A stretch of DNA of 64,000 nucleotides from Ariolimax columbianus (Eukaryota > Mollusca > Gastropoda > Stylommatophora > Arionidae), in the NCBI GenBank assembly GCA_036924085.1, contig JAVGWX010000011.1, forward strand, positions 29,834,317 to 29,898,316, read 5' to 3'. The translations under genes and the position numbers were made by a program. The notes under the pieces are model-generated. The model ran no database searches. It saw only the letters and a program-made list of their open reading frames with translations, and had not been told where the DNA came from. Of the stretch, positions 1 through 9,300 are shown one piece after another; positions within the stretch are counted from its first letter, which is position 1; every line of letters begins with the position of its first letter.

Positions 1-1210
1 GCCGCAGGAACAAAGGTCTGTAGTGCCAATCGTGAACTTGTTGTACAGATGGCATCTAAGTCTGTTGTGACCTGCGCATAGCCGGAGAATGATCACCTGG
101 TCGTTTTCTATGTGGCCAGGCTGGTATTTTTTTCATTTTGCACTGTACATTGGCCTGATGAATGCTTTAGTCTCATTGTATGTGATTTCTGTATTACTCT
201 GCTGCAGCATTTTCCCCTCTCTGGCGAGTCTGTCCGCCTCTACGTTGGCTGGAATGTTGCAGTGGGCTGGTATCCACTGGACTGTGTTGTTTTTTTTTTT
301 TTGAAGCACTGGAGCAGGCGTTCAAGCGAGTCTGGCAGAGCACTGAGTTCATTTGTTTGCTGGTTCTTGAACGCCATTAACACTGCGAGGGTGTCTGTGA
401 AAATGACCATTTGCTTTTCTGCCTGCTCGTTATGGTCAATAAGGGTTTCAGCTGCTTGTCTCGGGGCACTGGCTTCGGCACTGAAGTTCCTGCAGCGTCT
501 CCCAGTGGCAAATGCCGCTGAGTATACTTTGTTTTTTAGTTTTTTTGTAATACCTCCTCCCCGGTTTCCAATGGCATCTTTGGCTGAGCCATCCGTATAG
601 GCGTGTGTCCAGGCTGTTGGTGAACATTTTTGGTTGATGTAATTTGCAACTGTTTGTGACTTTTTTGTCTTCAATGTTGGGGATATTGATTGCATATAAG
701 ATCAGCGAAGGGTCTTCCTTTCCAGAGGCAGCGGATGGAGCATGCTGGTATTGGTTTTATTTTTTTCGTTTAAAAGTGCATCATTGTTTTTTGCCTGGAC
801 TGTAGAACTTTTCCTTTTCAGCTCATTTAGTCTGTGGTGCATCGGGTGGTCCATGACTCTTTTATTTGGATGGACTTCAGGGCTCCTGTTATGATACGGG
901 CTGCTTGGTTCTTGTTGCACCCTATTTTGTTAAAGTTTGATTTAGATGCCGTGCACCAAGCTGCAATGCCGTATTCCAAAACTGATACATAATCTGCTTC
1001 AAGTAGAAATGTAGCTGTTTCCGTGGCCAAAATGAAACCAGCTCTTATGTTTATTATTATCCTCTGGCTGAGTTCCACTCCACAAAAGTATGCAGTTTTT
1101 ATGTTTCTCTTGATGTCGGCTATCCCTATATCTTTTCCAACCATTTTTTCTACAAGTTCTGTCTCTTTATCTCCCGTTCCACAAATATTCCAGGCAGACA
1201 TTTTGAACAT
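1..1210 (-). pseudogene. Broken, internally deleted RNase H-bearing LINE (non-LTR retrotransposon), truncated by window edge
   Basis: Read from 1210 down to 1, the minus strand gives pieces of one LINE ORF2 in order. An endonuclease-like start (SAWNICG, about 1200-1180) comes first. It is followed by an RT-thumb segment (VLEYGIAAW, then NQAARIITGA, about 960-880), a connector (HPMHHRLNELKRK, about 850-800), and RNase H with YTDGSA (about 595), a SAEASA acidic site (about 475) and IFTDTLAVL (about 400). The RNase H end, QWIPAHCNIPANVEADRLA, lies at about 275-220 in another frame, and the tail GHNRLRCHLY...CSCG lies at about 60-1. Frameshifts separate the pieces, including one at a 13-T run (290-302), and a TGA falls near 145. 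The endonuclease C-terminus and RT palm, with its YxDD box, are missing, so the element is internally deleted and dead. RNase H places it among I-superfamily-type LINEs; the exact clade is not assigned. Confidence 0.85.
290..302. repeat. T13 homopolymer at a frameshift in the RNase H relic
   Basis: Thirteen consecutive T (an A-run on the coding minus strand, read as a lysine run). The RNase H reading frame changes here: upstream residues are in the frame of YTDGSA, and the following QWIPAHC segment is in another frame. Slippage at the run is the simplest cause of the break. Confidence 0.8.
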
Positions 1211-1529
1211 GTCTTATTGGCACGAGAGTCATTCCGTTTATATATTGTCCTTAGTTATTATTAGTTTGCGCCGTTACGCTTCACCGGTTCGCAAAACCAG
1301 TCACGACGGCCCGGTTTGTTTATCCACACACCCGGGAATATATTCCTGTTAGCTTCCGAGCCCTACATTTTCTGATTTGAGGCTCTTTGCACAAACTGTT
1401 TGTCGCTATAGGAAACACACCCTAGAATTTGAAACTCTTTGAATTTCACGTGAATGCACATTGTCTAACAAAGTTTGCGCAAGGCGTGTCGTCATGTTGA
1501 CCGCCGGAAGACATCTGTCTTCGGACTCT
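1211..1529. other. No recognisable gene; possible 5' flank or 5' UTR of the minus-strand LINE
   Basis: Between the endonuclease-like start at 1210 (minus) and the plus-strand RT relic I see no long open frame and no RNA gene. The segment lies immediately 5' of the minus-strand LINE start, so it may be that element's 5' UTR and upstream host DNA. This is inference from position only. Confidence 0.4.
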
Positions 1530-1973
1530 TACAAAATCGGTCCCCAAAATGCTGCGTCCAGCAAAGGGGACAGCACTGCGACAAGTTAACACGTTTAAAT
1601 ACATGGGCACATTCATAACATCAGATGGAGGATGCAATTACGAAATAAAATGCAGAATAGCCCAAGCAGTATCGGTCCTTCAGACCATAAAGGGAATATT
1701 GTGCAACAAAACCTTTTCGCTGAAACTGAGAGTCCTTGGAACCTACGTGGAACCATTACTGACATATGGCAGTGAATCATGGACAAGCAGCAAGTAAGCG
1801 CATATATCTTTAGAAGCGACAATGTAGTTTTACGGAAGAATGCTGCGGATCCCATGGACTACAAGTAAGACTAATGATACAGTACTCGGAGAGGCACTAA
1901 GACAACTCATTGCAAGGATCAGATCAAGGCGGTCAACCGTTTTCGTCATGTTATGAAAAGAGGAGGTTTGGGA
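1530..1973 (+). pseudogene. LINE reverse transcriptase C-terminal relic (5' part, outside the array)
   Basis: The plus strand encodes the familiar post-palm region of an endonuclease-RT LINE. It reads ALRQVNTFKYMGTFITSDGG (about 1575-1634), then EIKCRIAQA, then YVEPLLTYGSESWTSSK, with an open frame at 1549-1797. After in-frame stops it continues as degraded MLRIPWTTSKTND (about 1840-1875), QLIARIRSRR (about 1905) and a decayed FGHVM/RRGGL region to 1973. There it is interrupted by a SINE-like element, and the same reading resumes at 2304. The palm, endonuclease and 5' end are absent, so the copy is 5' truncated. It cannot encode a working enzyme. Confidence 0.85.
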
Positions 1974-1983
1974 GTACATTGTG
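1973..1983. repeat. Left target-site duplication candidate of the SINE-like insertion (diverged)
   Basis: AGTACATTGTG here matches AGCACATTATG at 2304-2314 at 9 of 11 positions, both mismatches being transitions. The two copies flank the SINE-like element exactly where it splits the plus-strand RT relic, as expected for an old target-primed insertion. Confidence 0.65.
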
Positions 1984-2303
1984 GCTTGGCTTCGTTCTCA
2001 ATCCCCAGCTAATAAACCATGAAAAGGACTGAATGTAGTCCAGAGAACGGAATGCGTTGTGTCGTAGTTTACAGCTTGACTGCGATATTTGCACCTTTCT
2101 GTCTGACACATCCGACTTCAGCAAACATTTTTTGAGTACCGGGTTAGCATTCCCTCTTCGATCCCTTCTCCTTAGCCAGTCTGTCCTGCTGCAGCCTGTT
2201 ATCCAGGATCACCGCGTGGAGGTGTAGAAGGGGCTTGGCAGCTATGGTTCGCTGGCCCTGACACTAGCAGTCAGCTATGCGCAGCTCGGCATCTTGATCC
2301 CGG
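1984..2303 (-). mobile_element. SINE-like element, left founder copy; spans the left edge of the array
   Basis: This segment is homologous to dispersed copies at 59937-60303, 61650-61967, 56477-56607 and 55097-55425. In the element's own sense (minus here) it starts near GATCAAGATG and ends with ATTGAGAACGAA at 1991-2002. No (GAA)n tail survives at this copy. It splits one LINE relic and is flanked by a diverged 11-bp duplication. It lacks an internal block of about 23 bp (TGGTCGCTGACC and following bases, before GCGCTGCTC) that the other long copies retain. From 2031 on it is identical to the array units; 1984-2030 is this copy's private version of the 3' end. No coding capacity is seen, and a promoter class could not be assigned. 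Confidence 0.8.
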
Positions 2304-2497
2304 AGCACATTATGACAACGGGAAAGATAGCAGGAAAGAGGCAGAGGAAAGCAGGGAGATATGCTGGACCGCTTGAAAGAATGACACGGGCGACAATAAA
2401 GAACAGAGCTGGTAAGCAACACACGTGATAAAAGCGGATGGAGGTCCGTGATCGACAACGCCAACCGTCATGCACCTGATGATGATGCTGATCTTTA
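2304..2497 (+). pseudogene. C-terminal tail of the plus-strand LINE RT (continuation of 1530-1973), amplified in every unit
   Basis: The plus strand reads EHIMTTGKIAGKRQR, then a decayed LKEWHGR segment with frameshifts, then SNTRDKSGWRSVIDNANRH and DDDADL, stopping at TAA (2495-2497). This is the usual order at the end of an endonuclease-RT LINE: FGHVM.RGGLEH...GKRxRGR...W.SxIxxAxRH. It continues directly from the relic ending at 1973, separated only by the SINE-like insertion. A copy recurs in each unit at +1362 n. It encodes no catalytic residues. Confidence 0.8.
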
Positions 2498-2499
2498 AG

Positions 2500-2860
2500 T
2501 GCCGAATAGTCGCATAAGGCATAAATCAGTGCTCTGTATATGTGTGCTGCCACCCTTTTGAGTTCATGTATGTTGTTAATGGAGCCATCTCAAACGATAG
2601 TTCTGCTTAGATGTTCCCTCGGTCCTCTTTTCCTGTTGCCATGCGGTGACCACATAAACGCTTGCCGCAGAGGGAGTCTGTTGCTGTTCATTCTGAGAAC
2701 ATGACCAATGTACGTCCTCCGTTTTTTCCTGATGAGTGATGAAACAGTGTGTTGATTGCTAACTTCTCTAATTGTTTTGTTGATTGTAAATTCCTCCCAG
2801 TCAACGGTCAAGTTTTCTCAGACATTAATTCTAATATGAATTTAGTTTCTTTTCCAATGC
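2500..2860 (-). pseudogene. C-terminal tail of a convergent minus-strand LINE, amplified in every unit
   Basis: On the minus strand an open frame (2811-2590) carries IRKKRRTYIGHVLRM, then QAFMWSPHGNRKRGPREHL. This is the conserved post-RT tail IRxRRWxWIGHxLR...ALTWxPxGKRKRGRPxxTW. After one TGA (2592-2590) the same frame continues with ELKRVAAHIYRALIYALC and a QHHH run near 2480. Upstream of the ORF start, a shifted NxCLRK segment (about 2850-2825) matches the preceding RT thumb. The relic lies tail to tail with the plus-strand LINE at about 2498-2500. The same stop occurs in every unit I inspected, so this was a dead element before amplification. It resembles the relic at 62740-63160. Confidence 0.8.
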
Positions 2861-3343
2861 CTTTATTTTTCTGCATTTACATCCATAGACAAACTATGAC
2901 TTTCGGACTCGCTGGAAAACCCCCTTGAAAGACTGACGACTAAATGACGATACTTTCATGTGTCAGATATTGTCCGTTTTACATTGGCTGCCGTCAATTG
3001 TCGCCTAATATCTCAATAACTTTTACACCGATATTCGCGATTATTTGCACGTCAACTTATCTTTTCAATGTCCCAATGACTTAATTTACATTTTCTCAAG
3101 AAGTCCCATTCTCTTAAAGTGGCTAGTGCTTTTGATATTTCTTAGCAAAGGAATTATTTTGTCTCTTAAGAAAATAATCTAAACTACAGGTGGCCACCAA
3201 CAAACACAATAGCTAGTACTTGGAATCCTGGTATTCAAACAGGCATCTTAATGTATGTTGCCAGGTAGCCGAATGCTTCGGCTATAGGTAGTAGGTATTG
3301 TACAACATCCAGCGGCTTACTAGGCCTAGGGGAAGATACATTC
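2861..3343. other. Unassigned AT-rich part of the unit (about 480 bp), repeated 39 times
   Basis: No open frame of note, no recognised retroelement protein and no tRNA or 5S-like promoter is seen. It contains a perfect 19-nt hairpin (3266-3284) and the palindrome CTAGGCCTAG (3320-3329). This is the only portion of the unit not explained by known element types, so any satellite-specific function would most plausibly sit here. Confidence 0.6.
3266..3284. repeat. Perfect 8-bp-stem hairpin in the satellite unit
   Basis: TAGCCGAATGCTTCGGCTA forms an 8-bp perfect stem with a 3-nt TGC loop. It recurs in each unit at 1362-bp spacing (39 copies). It could be a cruciform or an RNA hairpin, or it could be chance. 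Confidence 0.75.
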
Positions 3344-6300
3344 GTTCGTTCTCAATCTTCTGTTACCAAGCCCTGAAAGGGTTTTAGTAGCAGAATGTAG
3401 TCCAGAGAACGGAATGCGTTGTGTCGTAGTTTACAGCTTGACTGCGATATTTGCACCTTTCTGTCTGACACATCCGACTTCAGCAAACATTTTTTGAGTA
3501 CCGGGTTAGCATTCCCTCTTCGATCCCTTCTCCTTAGCCAGTCTGTCCTGCTGCAGCCTGTTATCCAGGATCACCGCGTGGAGGTGTAGAAGGGGCTTGG
3601 CAGCTATGGTTCGCTGGCCCTGACACTAGCAGTCAGCTATGCGCAGCTCGGCATCTTGATCCCGGAGCACATTATGACAACGGGAAAGATAGCAGGAAAG
3701 AGGCAGAGGAAAGCAGGGAGATATGCTGGACCGCTTGAAAGAATGACACGGGCGACAATAAAGAACAGAGCTGGTAAGCAACACACGTGATAAAAGCGGA
3801 TGGAGGTCCGTGATCGACAACGCCAACCGTCATGCACCTGATGATGATGCTGATCTTTAAGTGCCGAATAGTCGCATAAGGCATAAATCAGTGCTCTGTA
3901 TATGTGTGCTGCCACCCTTTTGAGTTCATGTATGTTGTTAATGGAGCCATCTCAAACGATAGTTCTGCTTAGATGTTCCCTCGGTCCTCTTTTCCTGTTG
4001 CCATGCGGTGACCACATAAACGCTTGCCGCAGAGGGAGTCTGTTGCTGTTCATTCTGAGAACATGACCAATGTACGTCCTCCGTTTTTTCCTGATGAGTG
4101 ATGAAACAGTGTGTTGATTGCTAACTTCTCTAATTGTTTTGTTGATTGTAAATTCCTCCCAGTCAACGGTCAAGTTTTCTCAGACATTAATTCTAATATG
4201 AATTTAGTTTCTTTTCCAATGCCTTTATTTTTCTGCATTTACATCCATAGACAAACTATGACTTTCGGACTCGCTGGAAAACCCCCTTGAAAGACTGACG
4301 ACTAAATGACGATACTTTCATGTGTCAGATATTGTCCGTTTTACATTGGCTGCCGTCAATTGTCGCCTAATATCTCAATAACTTTTACACCGATATTCGC
4401 GATTATTTGCACGTCAACTTATCTTTTCAATGTCCCAATGACTTAATTTACATTTTCTCAAGAAGTCCCATTCTCTTAAAGTGGCTAGTGCTTTTGATAT
4501 TTCTTAGCAAAGGAATTATTTTGTCTCTTAAGAAAATAATCTAAACTACAGGTGGCCACCAACAAACACAATAGCTAGTACTTGGAATCCTGGTATTCAA
4601 ACAGGCATCTTAATGTATGTTGCCAGGTAGCCGAATGCTTCGGCTATAGGTAGTAGGTATTGTACAACATCCAGCGGCTTACTAGGCCTAGGGGAAGATA
4701 CATTCGTTCGTTCTCAATCTTCTGTTACCAAGCCCTGAAAGGGTTTTAGTAGCAGAATGTAGTCCAGAGAACGGAATGCGTTGTGTCGTAGTTTACAGCT
4801 TGACTGCGATATTTGCACCTTTCTGTCTGACACATCCGACTTCAGCAAACATTTTTTGAGTACCGGGTTAGCATTCCCTCTTCGATCCCTTCTCCTTAGC
4901 CAGTCTGTCCTGCTGCAGCCTGTTATCCAGGATCACCGCGTGGAGGTGTAGAAGGGGCTTGGCAGCTATGGTTCGCTGGCCCTGACACTAGCAGTCAGCT
5001 ATGCGCAGCTCGGCATCTTGATCCCGGAGCACATTATGACAACGGGAAAGATAGCAGGAAAGAGGCAGAGGAAAGCAGGGAGATATGCTGGACCGCTTGA
5101 AAGAATGACACGGGCGACAATAAAGAACAGAGCTGGTAAGCAACACACGTGATAAAAGCGGATGGAGGTCCGTGATCGACAACGCCAACCGTCATGCACC
5201 TGATGATGATGCTGATCTTTAAGTGCCGAATAGTCGCATAAGGCATAAATCAGTGCTCTGTATATGTGTGCTGCCACCCTTTTGAGTTCATGTATGTTGT
5301 TAATGGAGCCATCTCAAACGATAGTTCTGCTTAGATGTTCCCTCGGTCCTCTTTTCCTGTTGCCATGCGGTGACCACATAAACGCTTGCCGCAGAGGGAG
5401 TCTGTTGCTGTTCATTCTGAGAACATGACCAATGTACGTCCTCCGTTTTTTCCTGATGAGTGATGAAACAGTGTGTTGATTGCTAACTTCTCTAATTGTT
5501 TTGTTGATTGTAAATTCCTCCCAGTCAACGGTCAAGTTTTCTCAGACATTAATTCTAATATGAATTTAGTTTCTTTTCCAATGCCTTTATTTTTCTGCAT
5601 TTACATCCATAGACAAACTATGACTTTCGGACTCGCTGGAAAACCCCCTTGAAAGACTGACGACTAAATGACGATACTTTCATGTGTCAGATATTGTCCG
5701 TTTTACATTGGCTGCCGTCAATTGTCGCCTAATATCTCAATAACTTTTACACCGATATTCGCGATTATTTGCACGTCAACTTATCTTTTCAATGTCCCAA
5801 TGACTTAATTTACATTTTCTCAAGAAGTCCCATTCTCTTAAAGTGGCTAGTGCTTTTGATATTTCTTAGCAAAGGAATTATTTTGTCTCTTAAGAAAATA
5901 ATCTAAACTACAGGTGGCCACCAACAAACACAATAGCTAGTACTTGGAATCCTGGTATTCAAACAGGCATCTTAATGTATGTTGCCAGGTAGCCGAATGC
6001 TTCGGCTATAGGTAGTAGGTATTGTACAACATCCAGCGGCTTACTAGGCCTAGGGGAAGATACATTCGTTCGTTCTCAATCTTCTGTTACCAAGCCCTGA
6101 AAGGGTTTTAGTAGCAGAATGTAGTCCAGAGAACGGAATGCGTTGTGTCGTAGTTTACAGCTTGACTGCGATATTTGCACCTTTCTGTCTGACACATCCG
6201 ACTTCAGCAAACATTTTTTGAGTACCGGGTTAGCATTCCCTCTTCGATCCCTTCTCCTTAGCCAGTCTGTCCTGCTGCAGCCTGTTATCCAGGATCACCG

Positions 6301-9300
6301 CGTGGAGGTGTAGAAGGGGCTTGGCAGCTATGGTTCGCTGGCCCTGACACTAGCAGTCAGCTATGCGCAGCTCGGCATCTTGATCCCGGAGCACATTATG
6401 ACAACGGGAAAGATAGCAGGAAAGAGGCAGAGGAAAGCAGGGAGATATGCTGGACCGCTTGAAAGAATGACACGGGCGACAATAAAGAACAGAGCTGGTA
6501 AGCAACACACGTGATAAAAGCGGATGGAGGTCCGTGATCGACAACGCCAACCGTCATGCACCTGATGATGATGCTGATCTTTAAGTGCCGAATAGTCGCA
6601 TAAGGCATAAATCAGTGCTCTGTATATGTGTGCTGCCACCCTTTTGAGTTCATGTATGTTGTTAATGGAGCCATCTCAAACGATAGTTCTGCTTAGATGT
6701 TCCCTCGGTCCTCTTTTCCTGTTGCCATGCGGTGACCACATAAACGCTTGCCGCAGAGGGAGTCTGTTGCTGTTCATTCTGAGAACATGACCAATGTACG
6801 TCCTCCGTTTTTTCCTGATGAGTGATGAAACAGTGTGTTGATTGCTAACTTCTCTAATTGTTTTGTTGATTGTAAATTCCTCCCAGTCAACGGTCAAGTT
6901 TTCTCAGACATTAATTCTAATATGAATTTAGTTTCTTTTCCAATGCCTTTATTTTTCTGCATTTACATCCATAGACAAACTATGACTTTCGGACTCGCTG
7001 GAAAACCCCCTTGAAAGACTGACGACTAAATGACGATACTTTCATGTGTCAGATATTGTCCGTTTTACATTGGCTGCCGTCAATTGTCGCCTAATATCTC
7101 AATAACTTTTACACCGATATTCGCGATTATTTGCACGTCAACTTATCTTTTCAATGTCCCAATGACTTAATTTACATTTTCTCAAGAAGTCCCATTCTCT
7201 TAAAGTGGCTAGTGCTTTTGATATTTCTTAGCAAAGGAATTATTTTGTCTCTTAAGAAAATAATCTAAACTACAGGTGGCCACCAACAAACACAATAGCT
7301 AGTACTTGGAATCCTGGTATTCAAACAGGCATCTTAATGTATGTTGCCAGGTAGCCGAATGCTTCGGCTATAGGTAGTAGGTATTGTACAACATCCAGCG
7401 GCTTACTAGGCCTAGGGGAAGATACATTCGTTCGTTCTCAATCTTCTGTTACCAAGCCCTGAAAGGGTTTTAGTAGCAGAATGTAGTCCAGAGAACGGAA
7501 TGCGTTGTGTCGTAGTTTACAGCTTGACTGCGATATTTGCACCTTTCTGTCTGACACATCCGACTTCAGCAAACATTTTTTGAGTACCGGGTTAGCATTC
7601 CCTCTTCGATCCCTTCTCCTTAGCCAGTCTGTCCTGCTGCAGCCTGTTATCCAGGATCACCGCGTGGAGGTGTAGAAGGGGCTTGGCAGCTATGGTTCGC
7701 TGGCCCTGACACTAGCAGTCAGCTATGCGCAGCTCGGCATCTTGATCCCGGAGCACATTATGACAACGGGAAAGATAGCAGGAAAGAGGCAGAGGAAAGC
7801 AGGGAGATATGCTGGACCGCTTGAAAGAATGACACGGGCGACAATAAAGAACAGAGCTGGTAAGCAACACACGTGATAAAAGCGGATGGAGGTCCGTGAT
7901 CGACAACGCCAACCGTCATGCACCTGATGATGATGCTGATCTTTAAGTGCCGAATAGTCGCATAAGGCATAAATCAGTGCTCTGTATATGTGTGCTGCCA
8001 CCCTTTTGAGTTCATGTATGTTGTTAATGGAGCCATCTCAAACGATAGTTCTGCTTAGATGTTCCCTCGGTCCTCTTTTCCTGTTGCCATGCGGTGACCA
8101 CATAAACGCTTGCCGCAGAGGGAGTCTGTTGCTGTTCATTCTGAGAACATGACCAATGTACGTCCTCCGTTTTTTCCTGATGAGTGATGAAACAGTGTGT
8201 TGATTGCTAACTTCTCTAATTGTTTTGTTGATTGTAAATTCCTCCCAGTCAACGGTCAAGTTTTCTCAGACATTAATTCTAATATGAATTTAGTTTCTTT
8301 TCCAATGCCTTTATTTTTCTGCATTTACATCCATAGACAAACTATGACTTTCGGACTCGCTGGAAAACCCCCTTGAAAGACTGACGACTAAATGACGATA
8401 CTTTCATGTGTCAGATATTGTCCGTTTTACATTGGCTGCCGTCAATTGTCGCCTAATATCTCAATAACTTTTACACCGATATTCGCGATTATTTGCACGT
8501 CAACTTATCTTTTCAATGTCCCAATGACTTAATTTACATTTTCTCAAGAAGTCCCATTCTCTTAAAGTGGCTAGTGCTTTTGATATTTCTTAGCAAAGGA
8601 ATTATTTTGTCTCTTAAGAAAATAATCTAAACTACAGGTGGCCACCAACAAACACAATAGCTAGTACTTGGAATCCTGGTATTCAAACAGGCATCTTAAT
8701 GTATGTTGCCAGGTAGCCGAATGCTTCGGCTATAGGTAGTAGGTATTGTACAACATCCAGCGGCTTACTAGGCCTAGGGGAAGATACATTCGTTCGTTCT
8801 CAATCTTCTGTTACCAAGCCCTGAAAGGGTTTTAGTAGCAGAATGTAGTCCAGAGAACGGAATGCGTTGTGTCGTAGTTTACAGCTTGACTGCGATATTT
8901 GCACCTTTCTGTCTGACACATCCGACTTCAGCAAACATTTTTTGAGTACCGGGTTAGCATTCCCTCTTCGATCCCTTCTCCTTAGCCAGTCTGTCCTGCT
9001 GCAGCCTGTTATCCAGGATCACCGCGTGGAGGTGTAGAAGGGGCTTGGCAGCTATGGTTCGCTGGCCCTGACACTAGCAGTCAGCTATGCGCAGCTCGGC
9101 ATCTTGATCCCGGAGCACATTATGACAACGGGAAAGATAGCAGGAAAGAGGCAGAGGAAAGCAGGGAGATATGCTGGACCGCTTGAAAGAATGACACGGG
9201 CGACAATAAAGAACAGAGCTGGTAAGCAACACACGTGATAAAAGCGGATGGAGGTCCGTGATCGACAACGCCAACCGTCATGCACCTGATGATGATGCTG

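Larger units (their letters stand above)
2031..3392. repeat. Unit 1 of the array, used as the reference unit
   Basis: Composition in unit coordinates: 1-273, SINE-like element in antisense; 274-467, tail of the plus-strand LINE; about 470-830, tail of a minus-strand LINE; about 830-1315, no recognised content, AT-rich; about 1316-1362, 3' end of the next SINE-like segment. Type A at both diagnostic sites (A at 2283, G at 2358). Unit 1 is contiguous with the single-copy left part of the same plus-strand LINE, so the left end of the array is probably the original locus. Confidence 0.9.

Noticed and set aside
1549..1797. Plus-strand 82-codon frame as an intact gene
   Set aside because: It is only the post-palm part of a LINE RT, followed by stops and a SINE-like insertion. 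No catalytic YxDD region is present.
2264..2553. Minus-strand open frames of 66, 92 and 70 codons repeated in every unit as a candidate multicopy gene family
   Set aside because: Three overlapping frames cover the same DNA. The DNA is explained by the antisense of a plus-strand LINE tail and the end of a minus-strand LINE tail. Their apparent conservation is only the identity of the array.
2729..2745. Possible hammerhead ribozyme core (CTGATGA ... GAAAC), as found in some animal satellites
   Set aside because: The segment between the two core motifs is only GTGAT, which cannot form stem II, and I found no matching stem I and stem III arrangement.
2590..2811. 73-codon minus-strand frame as a functional small protein conserved 39 times
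   Set aside because: It is a fragment of the post-RT tail of a LINE, without a catalytic domain, bounded by a stop that interrupts the continuing family homology.
2861..3343. CENP-B box in the satellite unit
   Set aside because: No match to the essential TTCG....A..CGGG pattern was found on inspection, so a centromeric role cannot be argued from sequence.
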